From assembly GCA_947624205.1 (NCBI GenBank), contig CANQJI010000002.1:1-64000 (forward strand): 64,000 nt of DNA, in the 5' to 3' direction. The notes below the pieces were generated by a model that saw nothing but the letters and a program-made list of their open reading frames with translations, had not been told where the DNA came from and ran no database searches. A program made the translations under genes and the position numbers. Source of the stretch: an uncultured Akkermansia sp. (lineage in GTDB: Bacteria; Verrucomicrobiota; Verrucomicrobiia; Verrucomicrobiales; Akkermansiaceae). Positions within the stretch are counted from its first letter, which is position 1; each line of letters opens with the position of its first letter. Shown here piece by piece: positions 49,506 through 57,510 of the stretch.

Positions 49506-50894
49506 TTAACGAGATTCGGCGACAGTGCGCACGAAATAATAGAAGATCGCGCGGCGGAACGAATTCAAGGTTCCAGCCGAGGTAGACGAGTGATAGGTCT
49601 TACTCCCACGATCCAGCCATTCATGGGTATACTTCTTAATGGTAATCACGTGGATGTTTTTGGAGTTACCAGACCGATAGACAGTCTCCGCAGTGAGCAA
49701 GAAAGACTTAGAATGAAGATCTTCGTCCCGAGCATTCGGATTCTGCTCAAAGAAGAGAGTAAAAAGAGAGCTATAGAAAGCTTGAACCTCAGAGGTCCGA
49801 TTCTCAGACTGGATTCTCTCCAAGGCATTCATAAGCTCATTGGGAGAGACTTTGAATACCTTTGCCCACCGAGTACATAGATCTCGGTCAATAGTATTGA
49901 CGAAAAACTTCGTCACGTACTTATCAGTGAGCTGAGAAATTCGTCCAGAGGAGAATTCGCGTTCCACGACATTGCCTTCCTCGTCGTGAGGATCACCCTC
50001 TTGATAGGAAACATTGCCAGCTTTATAATTCTCCATAAACTTCTTCTTGATTGCTGAGAACTGTCCGTTCAAACGAGTCTTCAGCTGGTTGATCAGATAC
50101 TCCACACCCCAATCGGAAGCTTCTTCCCACAGCTTGGTGTAGTTGTATTTGGTCTTGTCATTATCAGGATCTGGATCGAATACTTTATTCGCCAGCATCT
50201 GCATCATGACTTCAATGGATCCAGCTTTCTTCAAAATCATGCCAGACTGCAGATTGTCGATGGTGTAGACCATAGTGTCTACTGCACGGTTCTTGATCTT
50301 GTGAGGAAAGTTGGTATTGTATAGCGAGTAATACAAGTTGTACTCGTAGTAGCTCTTCGCCATCTCATAGTAAGTCTTCGGTCCACGCTTCTGATAATAG
50401 CGAACCACGAAGATCATGAGAACGCGGAAAGGCGTGATATTCTTCTGCTCTTGGACAAAGGGCGGCTTCTCCAGACTATCGATGATCTTCTGAAGTTCAT
50501 CCTTATCCACGCCACATGCAACAAACAGAGCATTCGCATCGCTATCGGTAAAGATCATATCATCCTTAATATAGATCGTGCTCAGGATGTTGATATTACG
50601 GTCGCGATACCGAGCAATGTATTGCATGAGGGCTTTTTCATTTTTAGGAAGATTTGCTTCAAGTTTCGGGTCAATGAATTCCCGAAGCTTGAAGGATTTA
50701 GTTTTGCGGTTGACATACAACTCGCGAAGCACACGGCGCTCTTCTTGGGCTTCCGCAGAATCCCAGTCATCCGGCTTCTCGAAGTGCTTTGCCTCAAGAG
50801 CCAGCGTGTAATTCCCATAAGCGACATAATCGCTCAGGGTTTCCAAGACGGGGGTTTTCTTCGGAGGAGTCTGTAGCCTATATGTGATGGCCAT
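49506..50894 (-). CDS. Unknown protein, 462 aa, in the beta C-terminal unit
   Basis: Not recognised. Helical, rich in Tyr, Lys, Asn; no motif of polymerase subunits found. ATG 50894 follows TTTGGAGGTCACATCAA. Its stop is 12 bases before the set-2 beta C-terminal gene, so the products are made together and may act together, for example as an accessory or virion-packaged polymerase subunit. Contains a short acidic loop (EGDPHDEEGNVVE). No promoter 8-mer is seen in front. Confidence 0.72.
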   Translation of the reverse strand: MAITYRLQTPPKKTPVLETLSDYVAYGNYTLALEAKHFEKPDDWDSAEAQEERRVLRELYVNRKTKSFKLREFIDPKLEANLPKNEKALMQYIARYRDRNINILSTIYIKDDMIFTDSDANALFVACGVDKDELQKIIDSLEKPPFVQEQKNITPFRVLMIFVVRYYQKRGPKTYYEMAKSYYEYNLYYSLYNTNFPHKIKNRAVDTMVYTIDNLQSGMILKKAGSIEVMMQMLANKVFDPDPDNDKTKYNYTKLWEEASDWGVEYLINQLKTRLNGQFSAIKKKFMENYKAGNVSYQEGDPHDEEGNVVEREFSSGRISQLTDKYVTKFFVNTIDRDLCTRWAKVFKVSPNELMNALERIQSENRTSEVQAFYSSLFTLFFEQNPNARDEDLHSKSFLLTAETVYRSGNSKNIHVITIKKYTHEWLDRGSKTYHSSTSAGTLNSFRRAIFYYFVRTVAESR

Positions 50895-50953
50895 TTGATG
50901 TGACCTCCAAACCAGTTTAAACTTAACCCCCTGTTTTTGGGCATTGGGGAGCC

Positions 50954-50995
50954 AAAAAAGAATGGGCCCTGTCGACTTGGGTCCATTCTTTTTAA
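50954..50995 (-). terminator. Hairpin after the 353-aa gene
   Basis: AAAAAAGAATGGGCCC pairs imperfectly with GGGTCCATTCTTTTT, just past the stop at 50997, with A and T tracts on both sides. Confidence 0.7.
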
Positions 50996-50996
50996 G

Positions 50997-52058
50997 TTAC
51001 TTGACGACGATCTTCGGATTGGCGGCTTCGCCGTTGCTCGGAACCATCGCTTTGCGCTTGTTGACACGCGGCTTGATATAGACGGTTTTGCCACTCTTGT
51101 AGTGACGGACATGCCCCCGGACCTGCCACTTGTCCACCGTATAATGGCGTTCGGAGAAGTATCCGGTACCTTTCTCGGCGGCATAGTAGCGAGGACGCAC
51201 GGTGTGAGAGCCGGAGGTGTTGATGACTTTCACCTTCGGCGGAGTGACACCGCTCATTGCGGTTTCTTCAACAACCGGAAGCGCTTTCTTGGGTTTACGA
51301 CCGGGCTTCTTCTTGACCTTAACCGGCTTCAGCCCATCGGGCGTCCATCCCTGCATCATGGAATAGTTGACCAGCGACATAGTGACCAGGGCCGCCGTGA
51401 CCTGGTTCTTCTGGAAATCCTCCCAAGGCCCAGGCGTCCAATCTTCCCTCACTTTCTTAGCCAGCGCTTTCCAGAAGTCAAGATAGTTTGGACGGATCTG
51501 CTTCTTGTGACGGGTCGCAACAGACATGACACGGTAGTCTTTCACGACGCGGAACGGCGTGGGATAATCTTCAATGCTGGATAGCGGCTGATCACCATCG
51601 ACGCAGTAGACCTGTATATCCATGGATGCTACGCAGAACGAGCAATCTCCGAAATCGTGGAACGGCTTGATCCAGATCTCGAGATGCAACTTGGCAGAGT
51701 TATCGTCGTTGCCCAGGATCTTGATGAAATACTTCCGGACAGTGTCATTGGGAATCAGCCAGGTATTCGGGTAAGGTGGGACCGTCATCCACATGGCATC
51801 GATGGCAGGAGCATTGAAAAATTCGCCGCCACCGTTGGCCTCAATATTTCGGTACAGGTCTGTGAGGCCGACATTCAAATGGATCTCTGCAGCGCCATCG
51901 CGGTCACTATCGGGACGGATCGCACGATCCGCAATCATCATGGAACGGAGCTGCTTGGCGAAGGCTTCGGACATGTCGTAGGCAAGCTTAATATCACTGG
52001 CATCCATGACAAGGGCATCGGGATTGACTTTCATATAATTTCCGAATCGCAAATCCAT
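50997..52058 (-). CDS. Unknown protein with RGH...KSGK C-terminal motif
   Basis: Protein of 353 residues; ATG 52058 (MDLRFGNYMKVN) follows GAGAGGAAGTTGCGTGT. Residues 1-235 form a mixed alpha/beta domain. Residues 245-275 are a basic linker (KPVKVKKKPGRKPKKAL). Residues 310-345 hold WQVRGHVRHYKSGKTVYIKP, a pattern I associate with small RGHxR..KSGK modules at the ends of many phage and plasmid proteins of unknown function. No enzyme motif. Strong codon bias. No promoter 8-mer in front, so it is probably read from 52600. Confidence 0.72.
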   Translation of the reverse strand: MDLRFGNYMKVNPDALVMDASDIKLAYDMSEAFAKQLRSMMIADRAIRPDSDRDGAAEIHLNVGLTDLYRNIEANGGGEFFNAPAIDAMWMTVPPYPNTWLIPNDTVRKYFIKILGNDDNSAKLHLEIWIKPFHDFGDCSFCVASMDIQVYCVDGDQPLSSIEDYPTPFRVVKDYRVMSVATRHKKQIRPNYLDFWKALAKKVREDWTPGPWEDFQKNQVTAALVTMSLVNYSMMQGWTPDGLKPVKVKKKPGRKPKKALPVVEETAMSGVTPPKVKVINTSGSHTVRPRYYAAEKGTGYFSERHYTVDKWQVRGHVRHYKSGKTVYIKPRVNKRKAMVPSNGEAANPKIVVK

Positions 52059-52093
52059 ACACGCAACTTCCTCTCTGTTTTTATTCAAAAATA

Positions 52094-52115
52094 GCGGGTC
52101 CCTATTGGGGCCCGC
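52094..52115 (-). terminator. Short hairpin after the 117-aa gene
   Basis: GCGGGTCCC / GGGGCCCGC (8-9 bp with one wobble) between the stop at 52152 and the next leftward gene. Probably leaky, since the next gene has no promoter of its own. Confidence 0.5.
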
Positions 52116-52151
52116 AATCATGAGTGAATTTCGGATGAGGCCGGGAAGCTG

Positions 52152-52505
52152 TTACGCTTCCTCAGTCTCAACCTCGACGAACTTGCGGCGGGCGGTAGCC
52201 ATGAGCTTCTCGATCTTCTCGACAACCTTCTTGACGATGTGGAAGATGAAGTCGGGAATGGTCACGAGGTAGACCTCCATCTGGCCCTGGAAATTGGCGC
52301 CAAGGCGCTCGGCGATCAGCTGGCGGGCCGGGATGACATCGTCAGCCGCTTCACCAGTCTTGGCGTTGCGGACCATGGGGATGTCGGCGATCTTGCAGAC
52401 GAGGAACTCGACGACGGTTTGGAACGTGGCGGCGATGCCCATGATGGCAGAGTAGACCATGACGAGATTGAAGATGACGGTGGCGATTTTCTTGATGGTT
52501 TTCAT
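52152..52505 (-). CDS. Small membrane-associated protein, 117 aa
   Basis: Not recognised. Residues 5-36 are hydrophobic (IATVIFNLVMVYSAIMGIA) and form one or two membrane helices; residues 75-117 are amphipathic and end with an acidic tip. ATG 52505 follows GAGGAAAGGAACTTATT. Codon bias is very strong. It has the second copy of the hairpin leader and promoter found ahead of the gene at 383-1159, so the two are probably co-regulated although their proteins share nothing obvious. Confidence 0.75.
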   Translation of the reverse strand: MKTIKKIATVIFNLVMVYSAIMGIAATFQTVVEFLVCKIADIPMVRNAKTGEAADDVIPARQLIAERLGANFQGQMEVYLVTIPDFIFHIVKKVVEKIEKLMATARRKFVEVETEEA

Positions 52506-52595
52506 AATAAGTTCCTTTCCTCCCGTTGTTACGTGTGGGAGCGCACATAATTTTATTTAGGGCCAAGTGAAATGTATTCTTGGTCCTTCTTATAC
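52506..52595 (-). promoter_or_regulatory. Structured 5' leader, copy B
   Basis: Counterpart of the leader at 1160-1247. Hairpin GGACCAAG / CTTGGCCC (arms 52579-52586 and 52560-52567) with the same AATACAT loop core, then CTAAATAA, a second hairpin CTCCC / GGGAG (52537-52541 and 52520-52524), and GAAAGGAAC as ribosome site. Conservation of paired arms and of the order of parts, while loops and the second stem differ, points to selection on structure. Confidence 0.6.
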
Positions 52596-52599
52596 CTTT

Positions 52600-52607
52600 A
52601 TAATATA
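52600..52607 (-). promoter_or_regulatory. Putative phage promoter 8-mer (TATATTAT)
   Basis: Minus-strand TATATTAT followed by AAAGGTATAAGAAG, 95 bases upstream of ATG 52505. Twin of the site at 1251-1258. Confidence 0.62.
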
Positions 52608-52635
52608 CCAGCCAAATCGCCCGACTTTACGATTC

Positions 52636-53193
52636 TCACTTCAGGTACTTCTGGAGGTAATACGCCGTCACGTATCGGCCATCCTCCAGTTTCAAATATT
52701 GGTACATAGACCCACATACGAAGTAGCCTCGTTTGGCATAGAAATGAAGAGCATCGGCGTCTGGGGCCATGCATACTAGACAAACTGATTCAACACCGTT
52801 ATTCTTGGCCACTCTTTCCAGCTCTTCAATGATAGCCGAAGCGATTCCCTGTCTGCGGTATTCCTTCTTAGTTGCAATATTGCAGATATCAGCGGTATGT
52901 GCTCTTCTCTTCTGACGACAGAAGTAGATAGCCCCGCAGCCTACATATTCCTTGGTTTTGCTATCCTCACAAATCAGATACAGAGCCTTAGAGCTTCCCA
53001 TATCCTGCTCGAGAGATTCTGCATTTTCCAATGCGAAGGTAGAAGAGAACTCGCCAGGAGCATCTGTGGAAGTATCCGGAAACTCTCTGGCAATTTCCTC
53101 AAAGAACTCGATGTCATTCGGAGAATCTAGCCGAGTGGCATTGCGGATCGTGTAATCACGACCACCAATCTTTCTCTCAGTAACGTAAACCAT
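52636..53193 (-). CDS. GNAT-family N-acetyltransferase
   Basis: Transfers an acetyl group from acetyl-CoA. Protein of 185 residues with the GNAT core: GCGAIYFCRQ (strand 4), ADICNIATKKEYRRQGIAS (strand and acetyl-CoA loop, RRQGIA near residue 122), SVCLVCMAPDADALHFYAKR and GYFVCGSMYQYLK at the end. The substrate could be a host protein, antibiotic or tRNA-like amine and cannot be told. ATG 53193 follows AAAAGGAGTGTTGCTAC. One-gene unit from promoter 53237-53244. Confidence 0.88.
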   Translation of the reverse strand: MVYVTERKIGGRDYTIRNATRLDSPNDIEFFEEIAREFPDTSTDAPGEFSSTFALENAESLEQDMGSSKALYLICEDSKTKEYVGCGAIYFCRQKRRAHTADICNIATKKEYRRQGIASAIIEELERVAKNNGVESVCLVCMAPDADALHFYAKRGYFVCGSMYQYLKLEDGRYVTAYYLQKYLK

Positions 53194-53236
53194 GTAGCAA
53201 CACTCCTTTTCAAATTAAAGGTATCTTGGCAGCGAA

Positions 53237-53244
53237 ATAATATA
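53237..53244 (-). promoter_or_regulatory. Putative phage promoter 8-mer (TATATTAT)
   Basis: Minus-strand TATATTAT 43 bases upstream of the acetyltransferase ATG at 53193, just beyond the chaperonin terminator. Confidence 0.6.
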
Positions 53245-53253
53245 CCATGAAAT

Positions 53254-53293
53254 TTACACCCATATGCTCAGATGATAAGCATATGGGTGTAAA
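53254..53293 (-). terminator. Terminator of the chaperonin gene
   Basis: Perfect 16-bp stem TTTACACCCATATGCT / AGCATATGGGTGTAAA, ending eight bases before the stop at 53301. Confidence 0.85.
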
Positions 53294-53300
53294 ATATTGC

Positions 53301-55244
53301 TTAGTCTCGATGTGCGAACGCATCCACGATCGCATGGCCGATGTTGTTGTATTTTGCATAATCCTCGGCCTGACGAATCTTCCTGGATGTATCGCGATCA
53401 TAGGACTTGGTAATCGAGAGCATCTGATTGGAAGTCAGCACATAGCCCAAAATGGATACGATGGCTTTGAGGATCTCGACATCCGAACTGATCGAGTTGA
53501 CAACCGTCAGATGATCATTGTCCTCAAATTCTTCCGTCACCAGGTTGTAGCCACAGTTGCACTTAATCGAATTCTCAATCAGCACTTCGATGTCAACACA
53601 CTGTTTCCGGTAATCCATCGTGACCCAGGTCTTCTGACCTTCCACAGGATACTCGGGATACTTATTGTGGATCACTTCGGCGACCGTCAAGATGAAGCTC
53701 TTCTTCAAAGCGGCCAATACGTCGATCTCGATGTCACTCAGATCTTCATATTTTTCCACTTCTTCGATCGCTCCGATGGTCGCCAGGTTCATGCCTTTGA
53801 CAAAACCATTCTCGAAGGCAGAACGGGATGCCAGGACAGCATCATCAATGGAGTCCTTGGTACAACGACGCTCCAGCTCCGATTCGCCGCCCACATGGAT
53901 AATACCCATCTGACCGAAGAAACGAATGTAACGCATGGATGCATCCATGGTACTCTTCTCCAGGAAGGTAGACTTGTGGGCAGCTTCGTTCATAGCGAGC
54001 TTATAGGCGCTCTCGATCTCATGAAGGCGTGCCTTATACTCGGCACTTTCCGTATCATATTCTTCCAGAAGCATGAATTTCTGGTTGAACGTAACATGAT
54101 CGAGCGGTACTGCGTACCCACCGATAAACTCAACAGGATCGGTCACCTTTAGAAGATTCGGGAATTTCTCTTTGTATTCCTTATTACTCTCCTCGGTAAA
54201 ATCGCCCGGAGTTGCCATACGAGTGTGTGCTTCCACGACAGGTGCATTGATGATCTGAGCACCCACCAGAGTGCAGAGGTCATCGAGATAGTTTTGCTGC
54301 ATGGTGGTCATCAGAGGAACCTGGCACATCATAATGATAGGTGCCTGGTGTGCCTGTAGATCCTGGTTGATGACGTTGTTGATTTGCCCAGAGAGGGTAT
54401 CTTCAAAATACGGAGAGAAGACGACGGCGGTGTACTTCCGTTTCCGAATCTGGCTCAGACGATCAGTGTAGCGAATGATGGAATCAATCACACCACGATG
54501 CATCATGTAGGTCAGATTGTGGTTAAAGAAGAAACCGATGGTCGTCCCGACGCCCGTTTTGAATTCATGGGTATCACTGGTAGAGTACGCTTGCAGTCTC
54601 TTGGGAGAGCAATCCAGACGGTAACCACGTTGAATCTCATACGAGGTCTCCAGATCCGATCCGAAGTCCACATAGATATTGGGATTCTTGGTGGCTTGAT
54701 AAATTGACTGGATCATCTCTGCCAGCTTCTCGTTGCCATTGGTAGAGGTATAGGCGATACGACGAACTTCATCGAAATCGCCATTGGGATCAATATAGTG
54801 GACAAACTCAGACGACTCCAGACGGTCCACGATCTTATCCTTAATGGAATTCAATGCAGCCAGGACATCACGCTGCCGATAATTGGACAGCTTCACGCCC
54901 TGATCGATCGTCTGAATGAATTTGTCTGCTGCCACGATGGCAGTGGTGGTGCCATCGCCGACTTTGGAGACGATGGTGTACGAGATGTTTTTGATGTAGC
55001 TGAAAAGCGAATCGGCCAACGGATCGTTGAAGGTCAAACGATTGGCGATGCTCCAGCCATCCTTGGTAGAATAGCGGTATTGACCGTCATCCAGAATGGT
55101 GGTGTGGGCATACGGACCAAGCGTATGAGCCAAATAGGTAGCGGCTAGATGGGACACCGTCAACAGTGTCTTTTTGTAGTCGTCGCCATCGATCACATTG
55201 GAGCTGGCCCGAAGGCGCTCTTCAACCGATACTTGATTTTTCAT
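53301..55244 (-). CDS. GroEL-like chaperonin
   Basis: ATP-driven folding chamber. N-terminal equatorial domain: LAHTLGPYAHTTILDDG (about 37-53), TKDGWSIANRLTF (about 60-72), SKVGDGTTTAIVAADKF (about 90-106, the nucleotide loop with catalytic Asp). The equatorial domain returns near residues 440-520 (FVKGMNLATIGAIEEVEKYE). At 647 residues it is about 100 longer than bacterial GroEL, mainly in the apical part and C-terminus, and lacks a GGM tail. Phage chaperonins of this type (as in phiEL) can work without GroES. ATG 55244 overlaps the stop of the preceding gene. No GroES homologue is visible. Confidence 0.88.
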   Translation of the reverse strand: MKNQVSVEERLRASSNVIDGDDYKKTLLTVSHLAATYLAHTLGPYAHTTILDDGQYRYSTKDGWSIANRLTFNDPLADSLFSYIKNISYTIVSKVGDGTTTAIVAADKFIQTIDQGVKLSNYRQRDVLAALNSIKDKIVDRLESSEFVHYIDPNGDFDEVRRIAYTSTNGNEKLAEMIQSIYQATKNPNIYVDFGSDLETSYEIQRGYRLDCSPKRLQAYSTSDTHEFKTGVGTTIGFFFNHNLTYMMHRGVIDSIIRYTDRLSQIRKRKYTAVVFSPYFEDTLSGQINNVINQDLQAHQAPIIMMCQVPLMTTMQQNYLDDLCTLVGAQIINAPVVEAHTRMATPGDFTEESNKEYKEKFPNLLKVTDPVEFIGGYAVPLDHVTFNQKFMLLEEYDTESAEYKARLHEIESAYKLAMNEAAHKSTFLEKSTMDASMRYIRFFGQMGIIHVGGESELERRCTKDSIDDAVLASRSAFENGFVKGMNLATIGAIEEVEKYEDLSDIEIDVLAALKKSFILTVAEVIHNKYPEYPVEGQKTWVTMDYRKQCVDIEVLIENSIKCNCGYNLVTEEFEDNDHLTVVNSISSDVEILKAIVSILGYVLTSNQMLSITKSYDRDTSRKIRQAEDYAKYNNIGHAIVDAFAHRD

Positions 55245-56122
55245 AGATTCGTAATGCCTCCTAATCCCGAAGGGGATAACATATAGGTTCCAATGTGGAG
55301 AGACTTATCGCTCTCCAGTTTGGAGAAGTATTCCCAATGCCGAGGAACCCATCCTGATCGCCATACGGATTCTCTTCCCGTTCTACCCAGTGGTCGGCTT
55401 ACCGTCACCGATACCTGTTTTAAAGTATCCAGTGACTCGGGGATGAAGTTGTTAAACCGGGTATCCGAGAAAGCAATGTTTTGCTCCGCTATGGCTTCCT
55501 CACTCATTTTCTGTAGGATGTCGTACACATCGTCAACTTCTTCGCAGAAGCTGGCATCTTTGTGTTTCACGGCATTGTATACTTCTTCAAAGGAATTATT
55601 GAGCACAATCACCTTTCCCTCCTCCATGAACTCACCAAAATACTTGGCGATAAGTGCCTGAATCGCCGTGTCATAGTTGATGAGATCGCCATAGAGATAG
55701 AGTTGACTGACTGTGCCTCGATGCAGTAGCATCTTTAAGCCCGATCCGAGGCTTGTAAAAAGCTCAAGGTTGGAAAGATCCCACTGCATTCTTATCGTAC
55801 AGTAAGTTTCGTAATGTGAATCTACAAATTCTTTCCAAAGCTCATCCGGCTTATGATCGGCAATCATGTATTGCTCACCATGCGCCAGATAGAGCATCCA
55901 CTCCCAGAGTGTATAGCAGGTTCCCAACACGAAGAGCTGATCGTAGGAAAGATTCTTCATGACTTCAATGTAGGGATATTTTTCCTTGTATTCGTCCTCA
56001 TGCGTCCACATGTGGAAGAGAATGCCAATGGCCAGTTGAAATACGCCATTGCTCAAGGGAGCAATAATCACCTGGTCCTTGACATCATCCTTGAGAGGAC
56101 GGCCATAGTCAGGCACGTTCAT
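55241..56122 (-). CDS. Unknown protein coupled to the chaperonin gene, 293 aa
   Basis: Not recognised. Helical, rich in Tyr, Leu, Glu, with segment WTHEDEYKEKYPYIEVMKNL and LYGDLINYDTAIQALIAKYF; no enzyme motif. Its stop overlaps the chaperonin ATG by 4 bases, so the two proteins are made in step. That suggests a co-factor or major client of the chaperonin. ATG 56122 follows AAGGAGGCCCGTCT. The C-terminal 45 residues are Ser/Arg/Gly-rich. Confidence 0.74.
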   Translation of the reverse strand: MNVPDYGRPLKDDVKDQVIIAPLSNGVFQLAIGILFHMWTHEDEYKEKYPYIEVMKNLSYDQLFVLGTCYTLWEWMLYLAHGEQYMIADHKPDELWKEFVDSHYETYCTIRMQWDLSNLELFTSLGSGLKMLLHRGTVSQLYLYGDLINYDTAIQALIAKYFGEFMEEGKVIVLNNSFEEVYNAVKHKDASFCEEVDDVYDILQKMSEEAIAEQNIAFSDTRFNNFIPESLDTLKQVSVTVSRPLGRTGRESVWRSGWVPRHWEYFSKLESDKSLHIGTYMLSPSGLGGITNL

Positions 56123-56150
56123 AGACGGGCCTCCTTAAATAAAAAACAGA

Positions 56151-56176
56151 GGGTACTGCGATGTCTCGCAGTACCC
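56151..56176 (-). terminator. Hairpin after the 63-aa gene
   Basis: Perfect 11-bp stem GGGTACTGCGA / TCGCAGTACCC with a short loop, 17 bases past the stop at 56194. Confidence 0.72.
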
Positions 56177-56193
56177 AGTGTCCTTGCGGCGAC

Positions 56194-56385
56194 TTACGCC
56201 TCCGCGGGCTCCGCAGTCTCTTCGGGAGCCATGCCGTCTTCCTCGACACCCTCAGCGCAGGGAGTGGCTTCGCACTCCTTCTTCGCAGCGAGCTTCTCGG
56301 CGACCAGCAGGCCGACACCAGCAACCGTAATAGCGGCACCGGAGCCAACCAGACCGACTGCAACAGCATGCTTGTTGAGCTTCAC
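56194..56385 (-). CDS. Small single-helix membrane protein, GTG start
   Basis: Protein of 63 residues. AAGGAGGAACTCATC precedes GTG 56385 (VKLNKHAVAVGLVG); the ATG at 56415 is upstream of that site and unlikely. Residues 8-29 form a Gly/Ala/Val-rich membrane helix, followed by KKECEATPC and a strongly acidic tail. Strong codon bias. Function unknown; small one-helix proteins with acidic tails can be holin or anti-host factors. Confidence 0.65.
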   Translation of the reverse strand: MKLNKHAVAVGLVGSGAAITVAGVGLLVAEKLAAKKECEATPCAEGVEEDGMAPEETAEPAEA

Positions 56386-56463
56386 GATGAGTTCCTCCTT
56401 CGATAATATCGGCAATGCTTTCGCATTTGTCGTTACGAATTACGTTACCCACCAGATGAAATT

Positions 56464-56856
56464 TCATACGCCAGCATGACCCTGCATTGCACGCTTTTCA
56501 TCCAGTGTCATCTCAATGGATTCGTGTGGGGTTCGGATATAGTGATGGGATTTGGTCTTCCGTCCATACCGAAGAATCGGTGGACGCTGATTGGTCACCT
56601 CACGAATGATAAACGGAGGTGGCGTTATCCCTGGAACACAGTCGAACCATTGAAGCAGCGAAATTGGTGGGTAACTTTGATCTCCGATGGTCTTGGTTGA
56701 GATCTTATACCAGACCATCTTGTAGGGATTGGTTCTCGATGGGGCATAGAAGTATTCGTCGCACCCATCGATCATGGATCCGTTTCGATGAGGGACGTAA
56801 ATCCAATAGCCGGCCTCACCTAATGCCATAGCATCCTCTCGGCTCGTAACCAGCAT
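56464..56856 (-). CDS. Unknown protein, 130 aa
   Basis: Not recognised. ATG 56856 (MLVTSREDAMALG) follows GGGTGGTGAATCCA. Contains aromatic-rich segments (GYWIYVPHRNGSM, DEYFYAPSRTNPYKMVWY) and a Pro-rich stretch. It lies 33 bases after the 185-residue gene in the same direction and may share its message. Confidence 0.7.
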   Translation of the reverse strand: MLVTSREDAMALGEAGYWIYVPHRNGSMIDGCDEYFYAPSRTNPYKMVWYKISTKTIGDQSYPPISLLQWFDCVPGITPPPFIIREVTNQRPPILRYGRKTKSHHYIRTPHESIEMTLDEKRAMQGHAGV

Positions 56857-56889
56857 TGGATTCACCACCCTTCATCGAGTCAATCGGAA

Positions 56890-57447
56890 TTACTCAGTGG
56901 GTTCCTGGGGTTGCTCTTCTGTGACGTTGGTTTGCTCGATCTGATACCCGATGTTCTCGATCAAGAACTTGCGGAAATCATCCTGAGAGGCATAGTCATA
57001 GGAATCCCGATAGAGGTTGAAGCAGGGTTTGACATGCTCCTCCCCGAGCGCCAGGTTATGTACAATGGCCTCGGCCATCTCTGCCGGATAGCTCAGGATA
57101 TCATTGGGATCACATTCACTCAGGGTAACGACGACGTCGGCATCGAAGACCGTGCCAACAACATCGGCGACAGGATAGCGGCCATCCTCCAAGGGAGCCG
57201 GATAGTGAACTTCGAGAAGCTCCACCATGGCACCCTTCTCCATGTTGACACGCCCCATCTTGACGACACCAGCAGAGGTGGTATCGACAACATAGTTGGT
57301 GCCGAAGGCGAAGTTGGAGTCGAACTGTGGGAACCGCCCCTGCAGCTCAAGCTTCAGAGCTTCAGTCGCGAGTTTGTTGGCCATATCATACATCTCATGC
57401 TTGAACTGCGTGAGCGGGCCAACGATGGTGACTTTCATGGGTTGCAT
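56890..57447 (-). CDS. Unknown protein, 185 aa
   Basis: Not recognised. ATG 57447 follows AAAGGACGATCGTGT; ATG 57438 is a second choice. Alpha/beta pattern with a MKVTIVGPLTQF start, PVADVVGTVFDADVVVTLSE centre and a Gln/Glu/Pro end. No motif beyond that. It sits between the SSB-like gene and smaller unknowns. Confidence 0.72.
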   Translation of the reverse strand: MQPMKVTIVGPLTQFKHEMYDMANKLATEALKLELQGRFPQFDSNFAFGTNYVVDTTSAGVVKMGRVNMEKGAMVELLEVHYPAPLEDGRYPVADVVGTVFDADVVVTLSECDPNDILSYPAEMAEAIVHNLALGEEHVKPCFNLYRDSYDYASQDDFRKFLIENIGYQIEQTNVTEEQPQEPTE

Positions 57448-57472
57448 ACACGATCGTCCTTTCTTTATGAAT

Positions 57473-57502
57473 AACACCCACACGGTTGTTCGTGTGGGTG
57501 TT
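57473..57502 (-). terminator. Terminator of the SSB-like gene
   Basis: Perfect 12-bp stem AACACCCACACG / CGTGTGGGTGTT, nine bases past the stop at 57511. Confidence 0.8.
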
Positions 57503-57510
57503 AAAACGGG

